Assembly (NCBI RefSeq): GCF_006715725.1
Contig: NZ_VFNU01000001.1
Span: 682,001-746,000 of the forward strand
Length of the DNA: 64,000 nucleotides
Source: Nocardioides sp. SLBN-35
GTDB taxonomy: Bacteria > Actinomycetota > Actinomycetes > Propionibacteriales > Nocardioidaceae
Reading direction: 5' to 3'
The translations under genes were made by a program, and so were the position numbers. The notes below the pieces were generated by a model. It worked only from the letters and a program-made list of their open reading frames with translations. It searched no databases and was not told the DNA's origin. How positions within the stretch are numbered: position 1 is the first letter of the stretch; every line of letters begins with the position of its first letter. This document shows positions 38,452 through 47,279 of this stretch, one piece after another.

Positions 38452-39149
38452 CGCACTGGGCGATCCTGCGCCAAGTCGTGCTGGGCGTGGCGGACATCGA
38501 GGTGGCCGCGAAGGAGCTCCGCGAGGAGCTCGGCCTGGGCCAGGGCTTCGAGGACCCGATGCTCGCCGACATCGGACTGGCCGACCACACCGTCCGGGTC
38601 GGGCCGGTGGCCCACCTCGAGCTGGTCGCGCCGCTGCACGACGACGTCTCGATCGCGCACTGGCTGGCCAAGGGCGGGCCGGGCGGCTACTGCCTCTCGA
38701 TCCAGGTCTCCGACGTCGACGAGCGGATCGCCGCGGCCGAGCGGCTCGGCATCCGGCTGGTCGCGGACCTGCCGGTCGACGGCCACCGGGTCGCCCAGCT
38801 GCACCCCGCCGACATGGGCCTGCTCGTCGAGCTCGACGGAATCGCCGACCCCGACGTCTGGTTCTGGGACGCGATCGAGGTGCCCGAGCCGGAGGCGCCC
38901 CAGGTTGTCGACGTGCTCGCCGTCGAGGTCTCCTCGCCCGACCCGCGCGCCCAGGCCGAGCGGTGGAGCGCGCTGTTCGACGTGCCTCTCGAGGTGGTCG
39001 ACGGTACGACGCAGCTCCGGCTCGGCTCGCGGACCGTCCGCTTCGTCGCTGGCGAGCGCAAGACCTTCACCGCGGTCGACCTGGCTGCGGCGCCGGGCGT
39101 CGCGCCGCGCGCCGTACGGCTGAGCGGCGTCGAGGTGCGGGTCCGCTGA
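38448..39149 (+). CDS. Two-module VOC (glyoxalase-fold) protein
   Basis: The 233-aa protein has two halves, each starting with a VOC strand-helix: LRQVVLGVADIEVAAKELREELGLG and VDVLAVEVSSPDPRAQAERW. It shows GHRVAQLHPADMGLLVELD, matched closely in the paralogue at 53726. VOC proteins include methylmalonyl-CoA epimerase and extradiol dioxygenases; metal ligands cannot be assigned confidently here. It follows an acyl-CoA synthetase, so a CoA-ester isomerase or dehydratase is a reasonable guess. Confidence 0.78.
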   Translation: MTHWAILRQVVLGVADIEVAAKELREELGLGQGFEDPMLADIGLADHTVRVGPVAHLELVAPLHDDVSIAHWLAKGGPGGYCLSIQVSDVDERIAAAERLGIRLVADLPVDGHRVAQLHPADMGLLVELDGIADPDVWFWDAIEVPEPEAPQVVDVLAVEVSSPDPRAQAERWSALFDVPLEVVDGTTQLRLGSRTVRFVAGERKTFTAVDLAAAPGVAPRAVRLSGVEVRVR

Positions 39150-39538
39150 GCACGCGGGTCTTCAGGACCGTCGAGGAGCTCGCCGGTGCCGTCGGCGAGC
39201 ACCTCGGCCACTCCGGTTGGGTCGTCGTCGACCAGGACCGGCTCGACCGCTTCGCCGCTGCCACCGGTACGACGGACCACCTGGCGCTCACCCTGGTCCC
39301 GCTGCTCAGCGCGCAGGTGCACGACTTCCGCGGCTTCTCGATGGGCGTCAACTACGGCTGCGACCGGGTCCGCTTCCCGGCGCCGCTGACGCCGGGCGCC
39401 CGGGTGCGGGCGGGCGTCGAGGTGACCGCGGTCGAGCCTCTCGGTGGTGGTGTGCAGGTGCGCACGACCGTCACCGTCGAGAGCGAGGCCGGGCAGGCGA
39501 TGTGCGTGGCCGAGACGATCGCGTACCTGGTCCCCTAG
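39146..39538 (+). CDS. MaoC-like dehydratase/hydratase, single hot-dog domain
   Basis: The 130-aa protein reads VFRTVEELAGAVGEHLGHSGWVVVDQDRLDRFAAATGTTDH, the MaoC entry, and contains LTLVPLLSAQV, FSMGVNYGCDRVRFPAPLTPGARVR and a final ETIAYLVP. It hydrates or dehydrates acyl-CoAs. The classic D-x(4)-H catalytic region reads DHLAL after a modified start. No ATG, GTG or TTG is in frame before these residues; the only candidate is CTG at 39146, overlapping the VOC stop in CTGA. Coupled initiation at CTG is the best explanation. Confidence 0.78.
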   Translation: MSTRVFRTVEELAGAVGEHLGHSGWVVVDQDRLDRFAAATGTTDHLALTLVPLLSAQVHDFRGFSMGVNYGCDRVRFPAPLTPGARVRAGVEVTAVEPLGGGVQVRTTVTVESEAGQAMCVAETIAYLVP

Positions 39539-39545
39539 AAGCGTC

Positions 39546-40523
39546 TCAGGCTCCCGGGCTCGCGGCCGGGTCGACCTGGCCCAGCTCGATCTGCGCGCCG
39601 GTCAGCGTCTCGCCGCACTGGTCGCAGGCGAGGATCCCGTGGAAGGCACTGCCGCACGCGGGATGCGTCATCTCGATCGCGGGGCCGTCGGGCGATCCCA
39701 CCCACCGCTCGGACCACTCGATGGTGGTCGCGATGACCGGGAAGACGGCGAGACCCTTCTCGGTGAGCCGGTACTCCGCCCAGTCGGGACGGGTCGCCGT
39801 ACGGACCTGCTCGAGGATGCCTCGCTCGCACAGTGCGCTGAGCCGGTCGGCGAGCAGCCCCGGCGGGACGCCGAGCAGTGTCTGGAAGTCGGTGAACCGG
39901 TGCACGCGCAGGAATGCCGCGCCGACGAGCGCCGAGGACCAGCGGTTGCCGAAGACCGCCATCGTGTCCGGGTAGAAGCTGTGGTCGACCGCCGTGCCGC
40001 GCGAGCCCGAGCGCCGCCGGGTCGTCGTCTCGGGCACGGACTCACGCCATCCGCCCGTCGGGCCCCAGGTCGCCCGCAGGTCCCGAGCCGTGACCGGCTG
40101 GTGGCAGTGGGCGCAGGTCAGCACCGGGGCGAAGTCCTTGCCGCAGGCCCGGTGGTGCATCGGCGGTGTCTCGTACGAGTGGTGGGAGACCCAGGCCAGC
40201 TCCCAGCCCCAGATCGCGGTCAGGATCGGCCAGGTCGAGCGGCCCTGCTCGGTGAGGACGTACTCGGACCGTGGCGGGTGTTCGGAGTACATCCGCTTCT
40301 CGATCAGCCCCTCGCGCACGAGGGTGTCGAGCCGGTTGGTGAGCACGGCGTGCGAGATGGGCAGCTGGGCGCGGAACTCGGAGTACTTGCTGCGCCCCAG
40401 CAGGGCGAGGCGGAGCAGGAACAGCGACCACTCGTCGCCGAGCAGGCCGAAGCCACGGGACAGTGAGTTCGAGCCGGGCCGGGAGGGTGGGACCGAGTGG
40501 TCCGCGGGAGGGGCGGCGGGCAC
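39546..40523 (-). CDS. Double HxlR-type regulator with two zinc-ribbon motifs
   Basis: The 325-aa protein contains two HxlR winged-helix units. The first is near residues 20-105 (GFGLLGDEWSLFLLRLALLG, ISHAVLTNRLDTLVREGLIEKR) and the second near 190-275 (VFGNRWSSALVGAAFL, VPPGLLADRLSALCERGILEQV). Each is followed by an H-x2-C-x9-C-x2-C cluster (HRACGKDFAPVLTCAHC and HPACGSAFHGILACDQC). Ordinary HxlR proteins are about 110-130 aa with one unit and no such cluster. It is divergent from the 40643 synthetase across a copy of the shared motif and probably controls it. Confidence 0.85.
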   Translation of the reverse strand: MPAAPPADHSVPPSRPGSNSLSRGFGLLGDEWSLFLLRLALLGRSKYSEFRAQLPISHAVLTNRLDTLVREGLIEKRMYSEHPPRSEYVLTEQGRSTWPILTAIWGWELAWVSHHSYETPPMHHRACGKDFAPVLTCAHCHQPVTARDLRATWGPTGGWRESVPETTTRRRSGSRGTAVDHSFYPDTMAVFGNRWSSALVGAAFLRVHRFTDFQTLLGVPPGLLADRLSALCERGILEQVRTATRPDWAEYRLTEKGLAVFPVIATTIEWSERWVGSPDGPAIEMTHPACGSAFHGILACDQCGETLTGAQIELGQVDPAASPGA

Positions 40524-40565
40524 CGGAGCAGGATACGGCCAGCGGTGCTCCGGGGAGTCGTTGAG

Positions 40566-40586
40566 TAACTCTGTTTGTTGCAGTAA
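40566..40586. promoter_or_regulatory. Shared 21-bp motif, copy 2
   Basis: TAACTCTGTTTG-N4-AGTAA lies 57 bp before the acyl-CoA synthetase start and 43 bp before the divergent double-HxlR gene. It matches copy 1 at 17 fixed positions. Its location next to the regulator gene makes the HxlR protein a candidate binder. Confidence 0.65.
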
Positions 40587-40642
40587 CGTGCCTCACACAG
40601 TTCCGCGGCCGCTCGTCGGCCCGACCGAGGAGAGCGACCAAC

Positions 40643-42370
40643 GTGAGCGTGACCGTCGTCAAGGGCCTCCACCCGCAGGAGCGGGTCGAGGAGTTCGTCT
40701 CCCGGGGTTGGTGGACCGACGAGACCGGAGACGGCCTGTTCCGGACCCGGGTGGCGGCCAACCCGGACCACCTGGCGATCGTCGATCCCGCCAACCGCGA
40801 GGCGCTCGTCGGCTCGAGTCCGCGGCGGCTGACCTGGCGGGACCTGGACGGCGAGGTCACCCACCTGGCGGCGCGACTGCTCGAGCTCGGGGTCACGGCA
40901 GGGGACGTGGTGGGGGTGCAGCTGCCCAACACCGCGGAGCTGGCCGAGGTCTACCTCGCGGCCTGGACGCTCGGCGCGGCGGTGTCGCCGCTGGCGATGC
41001 AGTACCGCGAGCACGAGGTCGTCACCATGGCGACCGCGGCCGGCATGAAGGTGCTGATCACCGCCGAGCGCTTCGGCGAGCGGGGGATGGCTGCGGAGGC
41101 CGTCGAGGCGATGGGGCGGATCCCGAGCCTCACCGCCGTCATCGCGTACGGCGCCGAGCTCTCCGCCGCGAGCCGTGTCGAGGGCGCGTTGGTCGTCGTA
41201 CCCCAGGAGGCGACGCAGGACGACCGTCAGGCCGTGGCAGTCCATCGGGAGCAGCACCCGAGCGACCCCAACCGGCTGGCGACGATCTGCTGGACCTCGG
41301 GCACGGAGAGTGCGCCGAAGGGCGTGATGCGGGCCCACTACGACTGGATGCTGTTCTCCTGGTGCACGGTCGACGCGCCGCGGATCGTCGAGGACGACGT
41401 CCTCCTCAACACCTTCCCGATCATCAACATGGCCGGCATCAACGGGATGCTGCTGCCCTGGCTGCGCACCGGCGCGACGATGATCCAGCACCACCCGTTC
41501 GACATGGCGACCTTCTTCGCGCAGATCGCGCAGGAGCGGGTCACCTACACGCTCGCTCCTCCCGCGCTGCTCTGGACGCTCCTCAACAACGAGGAGCTGC
41601 TGGCCAGGATCGACCTGTCCAGCGTGACCCGGATCGGCTCCGGCTCGGCGCCGCTGCAGCCGGCGATGGTGCGCGGCTGGCAGGAGCGGCACGGGATCGG
41701 GATCATCAACTTCTTCGGCTCCAACGAGGGCATCTGCCTGCTCTCGAGCCTCGAGGACTTCCCCGACCCCGACGACCGCGCGCAGTACTTCCCCCGCTAC
41801 GGCCACCACGGCACGTCCTGGACCGGCAACGCGGCCGAGTGGACCCGGGTCAAGCTGGTCGACCAGGCCACCGGTGAGGAGGTCACCGAGCCCGGCCGCC
41901 CGGGCGAGCTGCTGATCGGGGGACCCCAGCTCTTCGCCGGGTACGTCGGCGGCGCCCGCCTCGGCGACCTGCTCGACGACGACGACCTGCTGAGGACCGG
42001 CGACATCTTCGAGATCGCCGGCGACGACGACCAGTTCCTCAAGTACGTCGACCGCTCCAAGGACATGGTGATCCGCGGCGGCATGAACATCGCGCCCGCC
42101 GAGCTCGAGGGCCTCATCGCGCAGCACCCCGCGGTCGCCGAGGTCGCGATCATCGGCGATCCCGACGAGATGCTGGGCGAGCGCGTCGCCGCGGTGGTGG
42201 CGCTGCGGCCCGGGACGACGCTCGAGCTCGACGAGCTCGTCGCGTTCCTGCGCGGCCACAAGATCGCCAGCTACAAGCTGCCCGAGCGGCTGGAGGTGCG
42301 CGACTCGCTACCGCGCAACCCGGTCGGCAAGCTGCTCAAGCGCGAGCTGCGGAAGGAGGGGGCTCGATGA
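40643..42370 (+). CDS. Acyl-CoA synthetase of the GSNEG subgroup
   Basis: The 575-aa adenylate-forming enzyme begins with GTG. Motifs are A3 WTSGTESAPKG, an A5 variant FFGSNEG instead of YGxTE, LLRTGDIFEI for A7, DRSKDMVIRGGMNIAPAELE for A8 and PRNPVGKLLKRE for A10. It shares GWWTD, HHPFD and GSNEG with the synthetase at 52067, so the two form a distinct subgroup. It starts a synthetase-thiolase-reductase operon with 4-bp overlaps. Confidence 0.92.
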   Translation: MSVTVVKGLHPQERVEEFVSRGWWTDETGDGLFRTRVAANPDHLAIVDPANREALVGSSPRRLTWRDLDGEVTHLAARLLELGVTAGDVVGVQLPNTAELAEVYLAAWTLGAAVSPLAMQYREHEVVTMATAAGMKVLITAERFGERGMAAEAVEAMGRIPSLTAVIAYGAELSAASRVEGALVVVPQEATQDDRQAVAVHREQHPSDPNRLATICWTSGTESAPKGVMRAHYDWMLFSWCTVDAPRIVEDDVLLNTFPIINMAGINGMLLPWLRTGATMIQHHPFDMATFFAQIAQERVTYTLAPPALLWTLLNNEELLARIDLSSVTRIGSGSAPLQPAMVRGWQERHGIGIINFFGSNEGICLLSSLEDFPDPDDRAQYFPRYGHHGTSWTGNAAEWTRVKLVDQATGEEVTEPGRPGELLIGGPQLFAGYVGGARLGDLLDDDDLLRTGDIFEIAGDDDQFLKYVDRSKDMVIRGGMNIAPAELEGLIAQHPAVAEVAIIGDPDEMLGERVAAVVALRPGTTLELDELVAFLRGHKIASYKLPERLEVRDSLPRNPVGKLLKRELRKEGAR

Positions 42371-43554
42371 CCGAGGCCCTCGTGTACGACGCCGTCCGCA
42401 CCCCGCGCGGCCGGGTCCGCAAGGACGGCGGCACCCTCGCCGGCGTGCCGGCGTACGAGCTGTTCGCCGGCCTGCTCACCGAGCTCGCCGACCGTGGCCT
42501 GCCGCCCGAGAGCGTCGACGACGTCGTCGCGGGCGTGAGCACGATCCACGGCGAGCAGGCGGCCGACGTGCCTCGCCTGGCGGTGATGAAGGCCGGCTGG
42601 CCCGACACCACGCCCGCCGGCATGGTCTCCCGGATGTGCACGTCGGGGCTCGACGCGCTCGCCACCGGCGCCGCGCAGGTCCGGGCCGGGATGGCCGAGC
42701 TGGTGGTGGCCGGGGGCGCGGAGTCGATGTCGCGGGTGCCGATGTTCAGCGACCGTCCGGCGTTCGCGCTCGACGACGACCTCGGCGAGCTCACCGGCTT
42801 CGTCACGATCGGCGTCTCCGCCGACCTGACCGCGGCCAAGCACGGCTTCACCCGCACCGAGCTCGATGCCTGGGCGGTGCGCTCCCACGAGCGCGCGGCC
42901 GTGGCCGGGCCGGGCCGCCACGTCGTCCCCGTCCGGCAGGACGGCGTGGCCCTGCTCGACCGCGACGAGGGGGCCCGAGCCGGTACGACGCTCGCCGGCC
43001 TCGCCGAGCTGTCCCCCCTGTTCGGCGAGGACCCGTTGTGGGCGCGGGTGGAGCGCCGGTTCCCCGGATTCACCCGTCCCGCCGAGGGCCTGCACACCGT
43101 GGCGACGGCGCCGCAGCTGTGCGACGGTGCCTCCGCCGCGGTGATCGGCTCCGAGCGCGCCGCCGACCTGCTGGGCCGGGCACCGGTCGGCCGGATCGTC
43201 AGCTGGGCCCACACGGCCGTCCGCTCGCCCGGTCTCGACGGCACCGTCGAGGCCGCCCGACTCGCCCTCAAGCGCGCCGGGATCACGGCGAGCGACGTCG
43301 ACGTCGCCGAGCTCAACGAGTCGTTCTCGGTCACGCCGCTGCTGCTGGTCCGCGAGCTCGGGCTCGACCCGGAGCGGGTCAACATCGAGGGGGGCGCGGT
43401 CGCCGTCGGCCACCCGCTCGGCGCGAGCGGCGGGATCATCCTCGCCAACGCGCTCGACCTGCTCGCCCGCCGCGACGGCCGCTACGGCCTGCTGGTCATC
43501 CCGGCCGCGCTCGGCGTCTCGATGGCCATGGTCGTGGAGCGGACGGCCCGATGA
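42367..43554 (+). CDS. Thiolase-family protein lacking the second catalytic cysteine
   Basis: The 395-aa thiolase has the acyl-accepting Cys in VSRMCTSGLDAL (about residue 91), NESFSV and the catalytic His in VAVGHPLGASGG. The C-terminal CxGGG region, where other thiolases carry the second active-site Cys, reads LLVIPAALGVSMAMV. Claisen condensation/thiolysis normally needs that Cys for proton transfer, so this protein may be slow, changed in reaction, or need a partner. It is coupled to both neighbours by 4-bp overlaps. Confidence 0.87.
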   Translation: MTEALVYDAVRTPRGRVRKDGGTLAGVPAYELFAGLLTELADRGLPPESVDDVVAGVSTIHGEQAADVPRLAVMKAGWPDTTPAGMVSRMCTSGLDALATGAAQVRAGMAELVVAGGAESMSRVPMFSDRPAFALDDDLGELTGFVTIGVSADLTAAKHGFTRTELDAWAVRSHERAAVAGPGRHVVPVRQDGVALLDRDEGARAGTTLAGLAELSPLFGEDPLWARVERRFPGFTRPAEGLHTVATAPQLCDGASAAVIGSERAADLLGRAPVGRIVSWAHTAVRSPGLDGTVEAARLALKRAGITASDVDVAELNESFSVTPLLLVRELGLDPERVNIEGGAVAVGHPLGASGGIILANALDLLARRDGRYGLLVIPAALGVSMAMVVERTAR

Positions 43555-44603
43555 CCTACCGCGTGGTGCAGTGGGCGACCGGCGCGATGGGCAAGGCCGC
43601 GCTGCGCTCGATGATCGACCACCCGGGCGTCGACGTCGTCGGCGTCTACGTCTACGGCGCGAGCAAGGTCGGCCGCGACGCCGGCGAGCTCGCCAACCGC
43701 CCGCCCACGGGCGTCCTGGCGACGAACGACGTCGATGAGATCCTCGCGCTCGGGGCCGACGTCGTGGTGCACGCTGGCCGGCTCGGCCCCTACGGCAGCC
43801 ACGACGACGACCTGGTCCGGATCCTCGAGTCGGGCAGCAACGTCATCAGCATCAACGGCTACAGCCATCCCGAGCACTGGGGCGGTGAGCGGCTGGGGCG
43901 GCTGGAGGACGCCTGCAAGAGGGGTGGCACCTCCCTCATGGGCGCCGGCCTCAACCCGGGCTTCATCGCCGAGCAGATCGCGACGGTGGCCACCAGCGTG
44001 TGCCTGTCGGTCGACCACATCGAGATCGTCGAGGCCGCCGACGCCTCGGAGGTGCGCGACCCGGCGTACCTCTTCGACGCGCTGGGCTTCGGCGCCGACC
44101 CGGCCGCCGTCGACCCGAACGACCTGTCGTGGGGCCCGGTCTCCTCACTCAACGGGATGTACGAGGAGACGCTCGCCGCGGTCGCCCGCCGGCTCGGGAT
44201 GACCCTCGACCGGGTCGAGTCCGACCACCTCGTCCATGCGACGACCCGCGACCTCGAGGTCCCCGCCGGCGTCATCCCGGCCGGCACCATCGGCCACACC
44301 AACTGGCGCTGGCACGCGATCGTCGATGGTGAGCGGCGGCTGACCATGTCGATCCACTGGTACGTCGACCGCAGCCACCTCGACGACGCCGAGCCGCCGC
44401 TGTGGCAGGTCCGGGTCACCGGGCACCCCGGCGTCCGGATCGCCGTCGACCTGGTCAAGCACCCCGACGACTCGAGCCGGATGGGCGCGGAGCAGTACGG
44501 CCTCGCCGGCCAGGTGATCAACGGCCTGCCGCACGTGGTCGCGGCCGAGCCAGGAGTTCTGACCCGGCCGCTCGCCACGCCTTTCCGGGCCGACTACGCC
44601 TGA
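43551..44603 (+). CDS. Dihydrodipicolinate-reductase-like NAD(P)-binding oxidoreductase
   Basis: The 350-aa protein begins VVQWATGAMGKAALRSMIDHPGVDVVGVYVY, a Rossmann domain like DapB or 2,4-diaminopentanoate dehydrogenase, and has a central GLNPGFIAEQ and IEIVEAADASEVRDP that define this family. Many actinobacterial homologues occur beside steroid and terpenoid degradation genes. It could reduce a C=N or C=C bond or an aldehyde. It is the last gene of the synthetase-thiolase operon and its 3' end overlaps the convergent thioesterase by 10 bp. Confidence 0.8.
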   Translation: MTYRVVQWATGAMGKAALRSMIDHPGVDVVGVYVYGASKVGRDAGELANRPPTGVLATNDVDEILALGADVVVHAGRLGPYGSHDDDLVRILESGSNVISINGYSHPEHWGGERLGRLEDACKRGGTSLMGAGLNPGFIAEQIATVATSVCLSVDHIEIVEAADASEVRDPAYLFDALGFGADPAAVDPNDLSWGPVSSLNGMYEETLAAVARRLGMTLDRVESDHLVHATTRDLEVPAGVIPAGTIGHTNWRWHAIVDGERRLTMSIHWYVDRSHLDDAEPPLWQVRVTGHPGVRIAVDLVKHPDDSSRMGAEQYGLAGQVINGLPHVVAAEPGVLTRPLATPFRADYA

Positions 44604-45454
44604 CGGCGCAGCAGCGCCTGCTGCGTCACGTGGCAGACCGCTGCGCCGTCGGCGGTGAACGCGGTCGCCTGGACCAGTGCGCGGGAGGCGTGCGCCATCG
44701 GCGTGACGTGCTCCCACATCAGCCAGTCGTCGGCGCGGAACTCGCCCTGGAACCACATCGCGTGGTCCAGCGAGACCGCCCACCAGTCGCGGGCGAAGGT
44801 GTTCTCCATGCCGACGGCGAGGCCCTGGGGGGTGACCGCGGTCGACATCAGCATCAGGTCGCTCTGGTAGCCCGCGGCGGCGATGTGGAACAGCCGGTCG
44901 TCGGGCAGCTCCTCGGCCGCGCGCATCCACACGTGGATCGGCGGCGCGGCCGAGTGCGCGACGCGGGCGGTGGGGTCGACGTCGCCGACCCGGACCTCGA
45001 CGCCGTCCATGCCGTCCCACATGGAGCTCAGGCCGCCGTCGGCCTCGGCCAGCTCGGCGAACGGCGGTGAGTCGTGGGGTGCCCGGGTCTGCGGGGCCGG
45101 GCGCTGGTGCGCGATGCCGTCGTCGACGACGCCGCCGGTGACGGTCGAGACGCAGAGGAGACGCTCGCCCTGCAGCACCTCGACCCGGATCGTCGCCTGC
45201 TGGCGGCCGGCTCGCACCACGTCGGCGCTGAGGGTGAGCGGCTCGTCGTGCCGTCCGGCCCGCAGGAACGAGGTGTACGACGAGTGGATCGTCTTGTCGT
45301 CGCCGAGCGCCCGCCCGGCCGCGACGAGCGTCTGCCCGACGAGCTGGCCGCCGAAGAGCTGCGGCAGGCCGAGGTTGTCGGACGCGGTGGTCCACCGCAG
45401 CTCCCCGACCTCGGTGAGGTCGAGGAGCCCGGCGAGCTTGGACCTCGTGCGCAT
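44594..45454 (-). CDS. Acyl-CoA thioesterase, TesB/double hot-dog type
   Basis: The 286-aa protein has the double hot-dog TesB pattern: LPQLFGGQLVGQTLVAAGRAL at the first domain, IHSSYTSFLRAGRHDEPL, and a second domain with SLDHAMWFQGEFRADDWLMWEHV and HASRALVQATAFTADGA. It hydrolyses acyl-CoA to free acid and CoA. The ATG overlaps the stop of the DUF1295 gene upstream by one base. The whole frame is open far upstream because of GC bias. It ends by overlapping the convergent reductase gene. Confidence 0.88.
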   Translation of the reverse strand: MRTRSKLAGLLDLTEVGELRWTTASDNLGLPQLFGGQLVGQTLVAAGRALGDDKTIHSSYTSFLRAGRHDEPLTLSADVVRAGRQQATIRVEVLQGERLLCVSTVTGGVVDDGIAHQRPAPQTRAPHDSPPFAELAEADGGLSSMWDGMDGVEVRVGDVDPTARVAHSAAPPIHVWMRAAEELPDDRLFHIAAAGYQSDLMLMSTAVTPQGLAVGMENTFARDWWAVSLDHAMWFQGEFRADDWLMWEHVTPMAHASRALVQATAFTADGAAVCHVTQQALLRRQA

Positions 45455-46269
45455 CAGCCGGCCCGGACCCGGCGCGGCGGCATCGGGAAGAAGCCGCTCG
45501 TGCTCTCGAGGTACGCAGCATAGGCGTCGCCCTTGCTGCGCAGCATCCGCCGCTCCAGCAGGGCCTTGCCGCTGTAGCGCAGCAGCAGGACGGTCATGAT
45601 CACCGGCGACAGCACGGTGGCCAAGCCGATCGGGTGGCCGAGCGAGAGCAGCCAGAGCGCCGTCCACACGCAGGAGTCCCCGAAGTAGTTGGGGTGCCGG
45701 GTCCACGCCCACAGGCCGCGGTCCATCACCTTGCCCTTGTTGGCCGGGTCGGCCTTGAACCGGGTGAGCTGCCAGTCGCCGATCGACTCGAAGCCGAACC
45801 CGACCATCCAGAGCGCGATCGCGACGACGCCGAGCACGCCGAGCGCGGTGTCCTCGTACATCGCGACCTGCACGGGCAGCGAGACCAGCCACATGAGCAC
45901 GCCCTGCAGGCCGTAGATCTTGCGCACCAGGAACACCACGAGGTTGCCCTCCCGGTGGCGCATCAGCGCGGTGTAGCGGGGGTCCTCGCCGTGGCCGAGG
46001 TTGCGCCTGCCGATGTAGAAGCCGAGGCGAAGGCCCCAGATCGCCGTCAGCAGCAGGACGACGAGCCGGCGGGTGTCGTCGCCGTCCGAGCCGGCGGAGA
46101 CGAGATAGCTGACCGCCGCGACGACGACGAAGCCCGGCCCCCAGACGATGTCGATGATCGACTGGTTCCTGATGAGGCACGCGACGGCCATGACGATCGC
46201 CATGACGGCGACGACGGCGCCGGCGCTGACTGCGAGGTTGAGGGCGAGATCGCCCCAGGGGTAGGACAT
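45454..46269 (-). CDS. DUF1295 membrane protein (steroid-5-alpha-reductase fold)
   Basis: The 271-aa integral membrane protein has about seven hydrophobic segments and the conserved C-terminal GLWAWTRHPNYFGDSCVWTALWL with RLLLRYSGKALLERRM-like downstream sequence. DUF1295 belongs to the isoprenylcysteine-carboxymethyl-transferase/steroid 5-alpha-reductase group. In this setting it could reduce a double bond of a cyclic or isoprenoid substrate with NADPH. Start is the ATG after a short GGAAA stretch. The stop overlaps the thioesterase start. Confidence 0.86.
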   Translation of the reverse strand: MSYPWGDLALNLAVSAGAVVAVMAIVMAVACLIRNQSIIDIVWGPGFVVVAAVSYLVSAGSDGDDTRRLVVLLLTAIWGLRLGFYIGRRNLGHGEDPRYTALMRHREGNLVVFLVRKIYGLQGVLMWLVSLPVQVAMYEDTALGVLGVVAIALWMVGFGFESIGDWQLTRFKADPANKGKVMDRGLWAWTRHPNYFGDSCVWTALWLLSLGHPIGLATVLSPVIMTVLLLRYSGKALLERRMLRSKGDAYAAYLESTSGFFPMPPRRVRAG

Positions 46270-46305
46270 GTACGGGTTTCCTTCGGTGGGATGGGGGTTT
46301 CGCGG

Positions 46306-47214
46306 TCAGACGAGGTCGGCGGCGAAGTCCTGGAAGGCGGCCTGTGCCTCGGGGAACGTGCGCCGTTCGCCGGCTCGGCTCCGCTCGACGAGCGCGACGA
46401 GCTCGTCGGGTGCGATCTCGGTGCCGGGGAAGCGCACGGTCGCGCCCTCGGACGTCTCGCCGATCCGGATGCCGTCGGCGCCGGCGACCATGGTGGTGCC
46501 GTTGAGCACGCAGCGCGGGTCGACGAGCGCGGTGGCGACCGGCGCGACCTTCTCGGACGTGAGCAGGTCGGCGTAGCGCTCGTCCATGTTGGTCTCGGTC
46601 ATCTGCGTCGTGGCGTAGGGGAGCAGCACGTTCGTGTGGACGCCCTTCGCGCCGCCCTCGGTGGCCGCGGTCTTGGCCAGCGCGATGACGGCGCCCTTGC
46701 TCGCGGCGTACGCCGACACGGTGGTCTCGCCGTGCAGCCCGGCGGTCGAGGCGACCATCAGGATCCGGCCGCGGCCGGCCTCGCGCATGACCCGCGCGGC
46801 CTCGGCGGTGACGAGCACCGTGCCGAGCACGTTGACGTCGAGCACCTGCCGGAAGTTCTCCGGCGTCGTCTTGTGGAACATCTGCGGGTTGCTGATGCCG
46901 GCACTGGTGATCACGCTGTCGAGGCGGCCCCAAGTGTCGAGTGCGAGGGCGACCATGGAGCGTGCCGACTCCGGGTCCTCGACCGCGCCGTGGTGGGCGA
47001 TCGCCGTGCCTCCGGCGGCGGTGATCTCGGCGACCACGTGGTCGGCCGGGCCGCGGCCGTCGGCGTCGACCTGGCGGTTGCGGTTGTTGACGACCACGCG
47101 TGCGCCGCGGCGGGCGAGGTCGAGGGCGAACGCGCGGCCCAGGCCCTTCCCGCCGCCGGTCACGACGGCGACCTGGTCGGCCCAGACGTCCTCGGGCTGC
47201 GTCGATCCGTTCAC
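46306..47214 (-). CDS. Short-chain dehydrogenase similar to 3-hydroxyacyl-CoA dehydrogenases of the HSD17B4 type
   Basis: The 302-aa SDR has [42 protein letters not shown], then TSAGISN replacing NNAG, VASTAGL and YAASK. The NNRN...A-D-H-V insertion is typical for the peroxisomal multifunctional-enzyme/FabG-like dehydrogenases that act on 3-hydroxyacyl-CoA. I start at GTG 47214 with GAGAGGA upstream; a GTG at 47232 is an alternative. It heads the minus-strand SDR-DUF1295-thioesterase operon. Confidence 0.86.
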   Translation of the reverse strand: MNGSTQPEDVWADQVAVVTGGGKGLGRAFALDLARRGARVVVNNRNRQVDADGRGPADHVVAEITAAGGTAIAHHGAVEDPESARSMVALALDTWGRLDSVITSAGISNPQMFHKTTPENFRQVLDVNVLGTVLVTAEAARVMREAGRGRILMVASTAGLHGETTVSAYAASKGAVIALAKTAATEGGAKGVHTNVLLPYATTQMTETNMDERYADLLTSEKVAPVATALVDPRCVLNGTTMVAGADGIRIGETSEGATVRFPGTEIAPDELVALVERSRAGERRTFPEAQAAFQDFAADLV

Positions 47215-47279
47215 GTTCGGTTGTCCTCTCACGGCGATTCATGGCGAAGTCGGGCGGTTCCGGGAGGCTTCTTCCCTAG

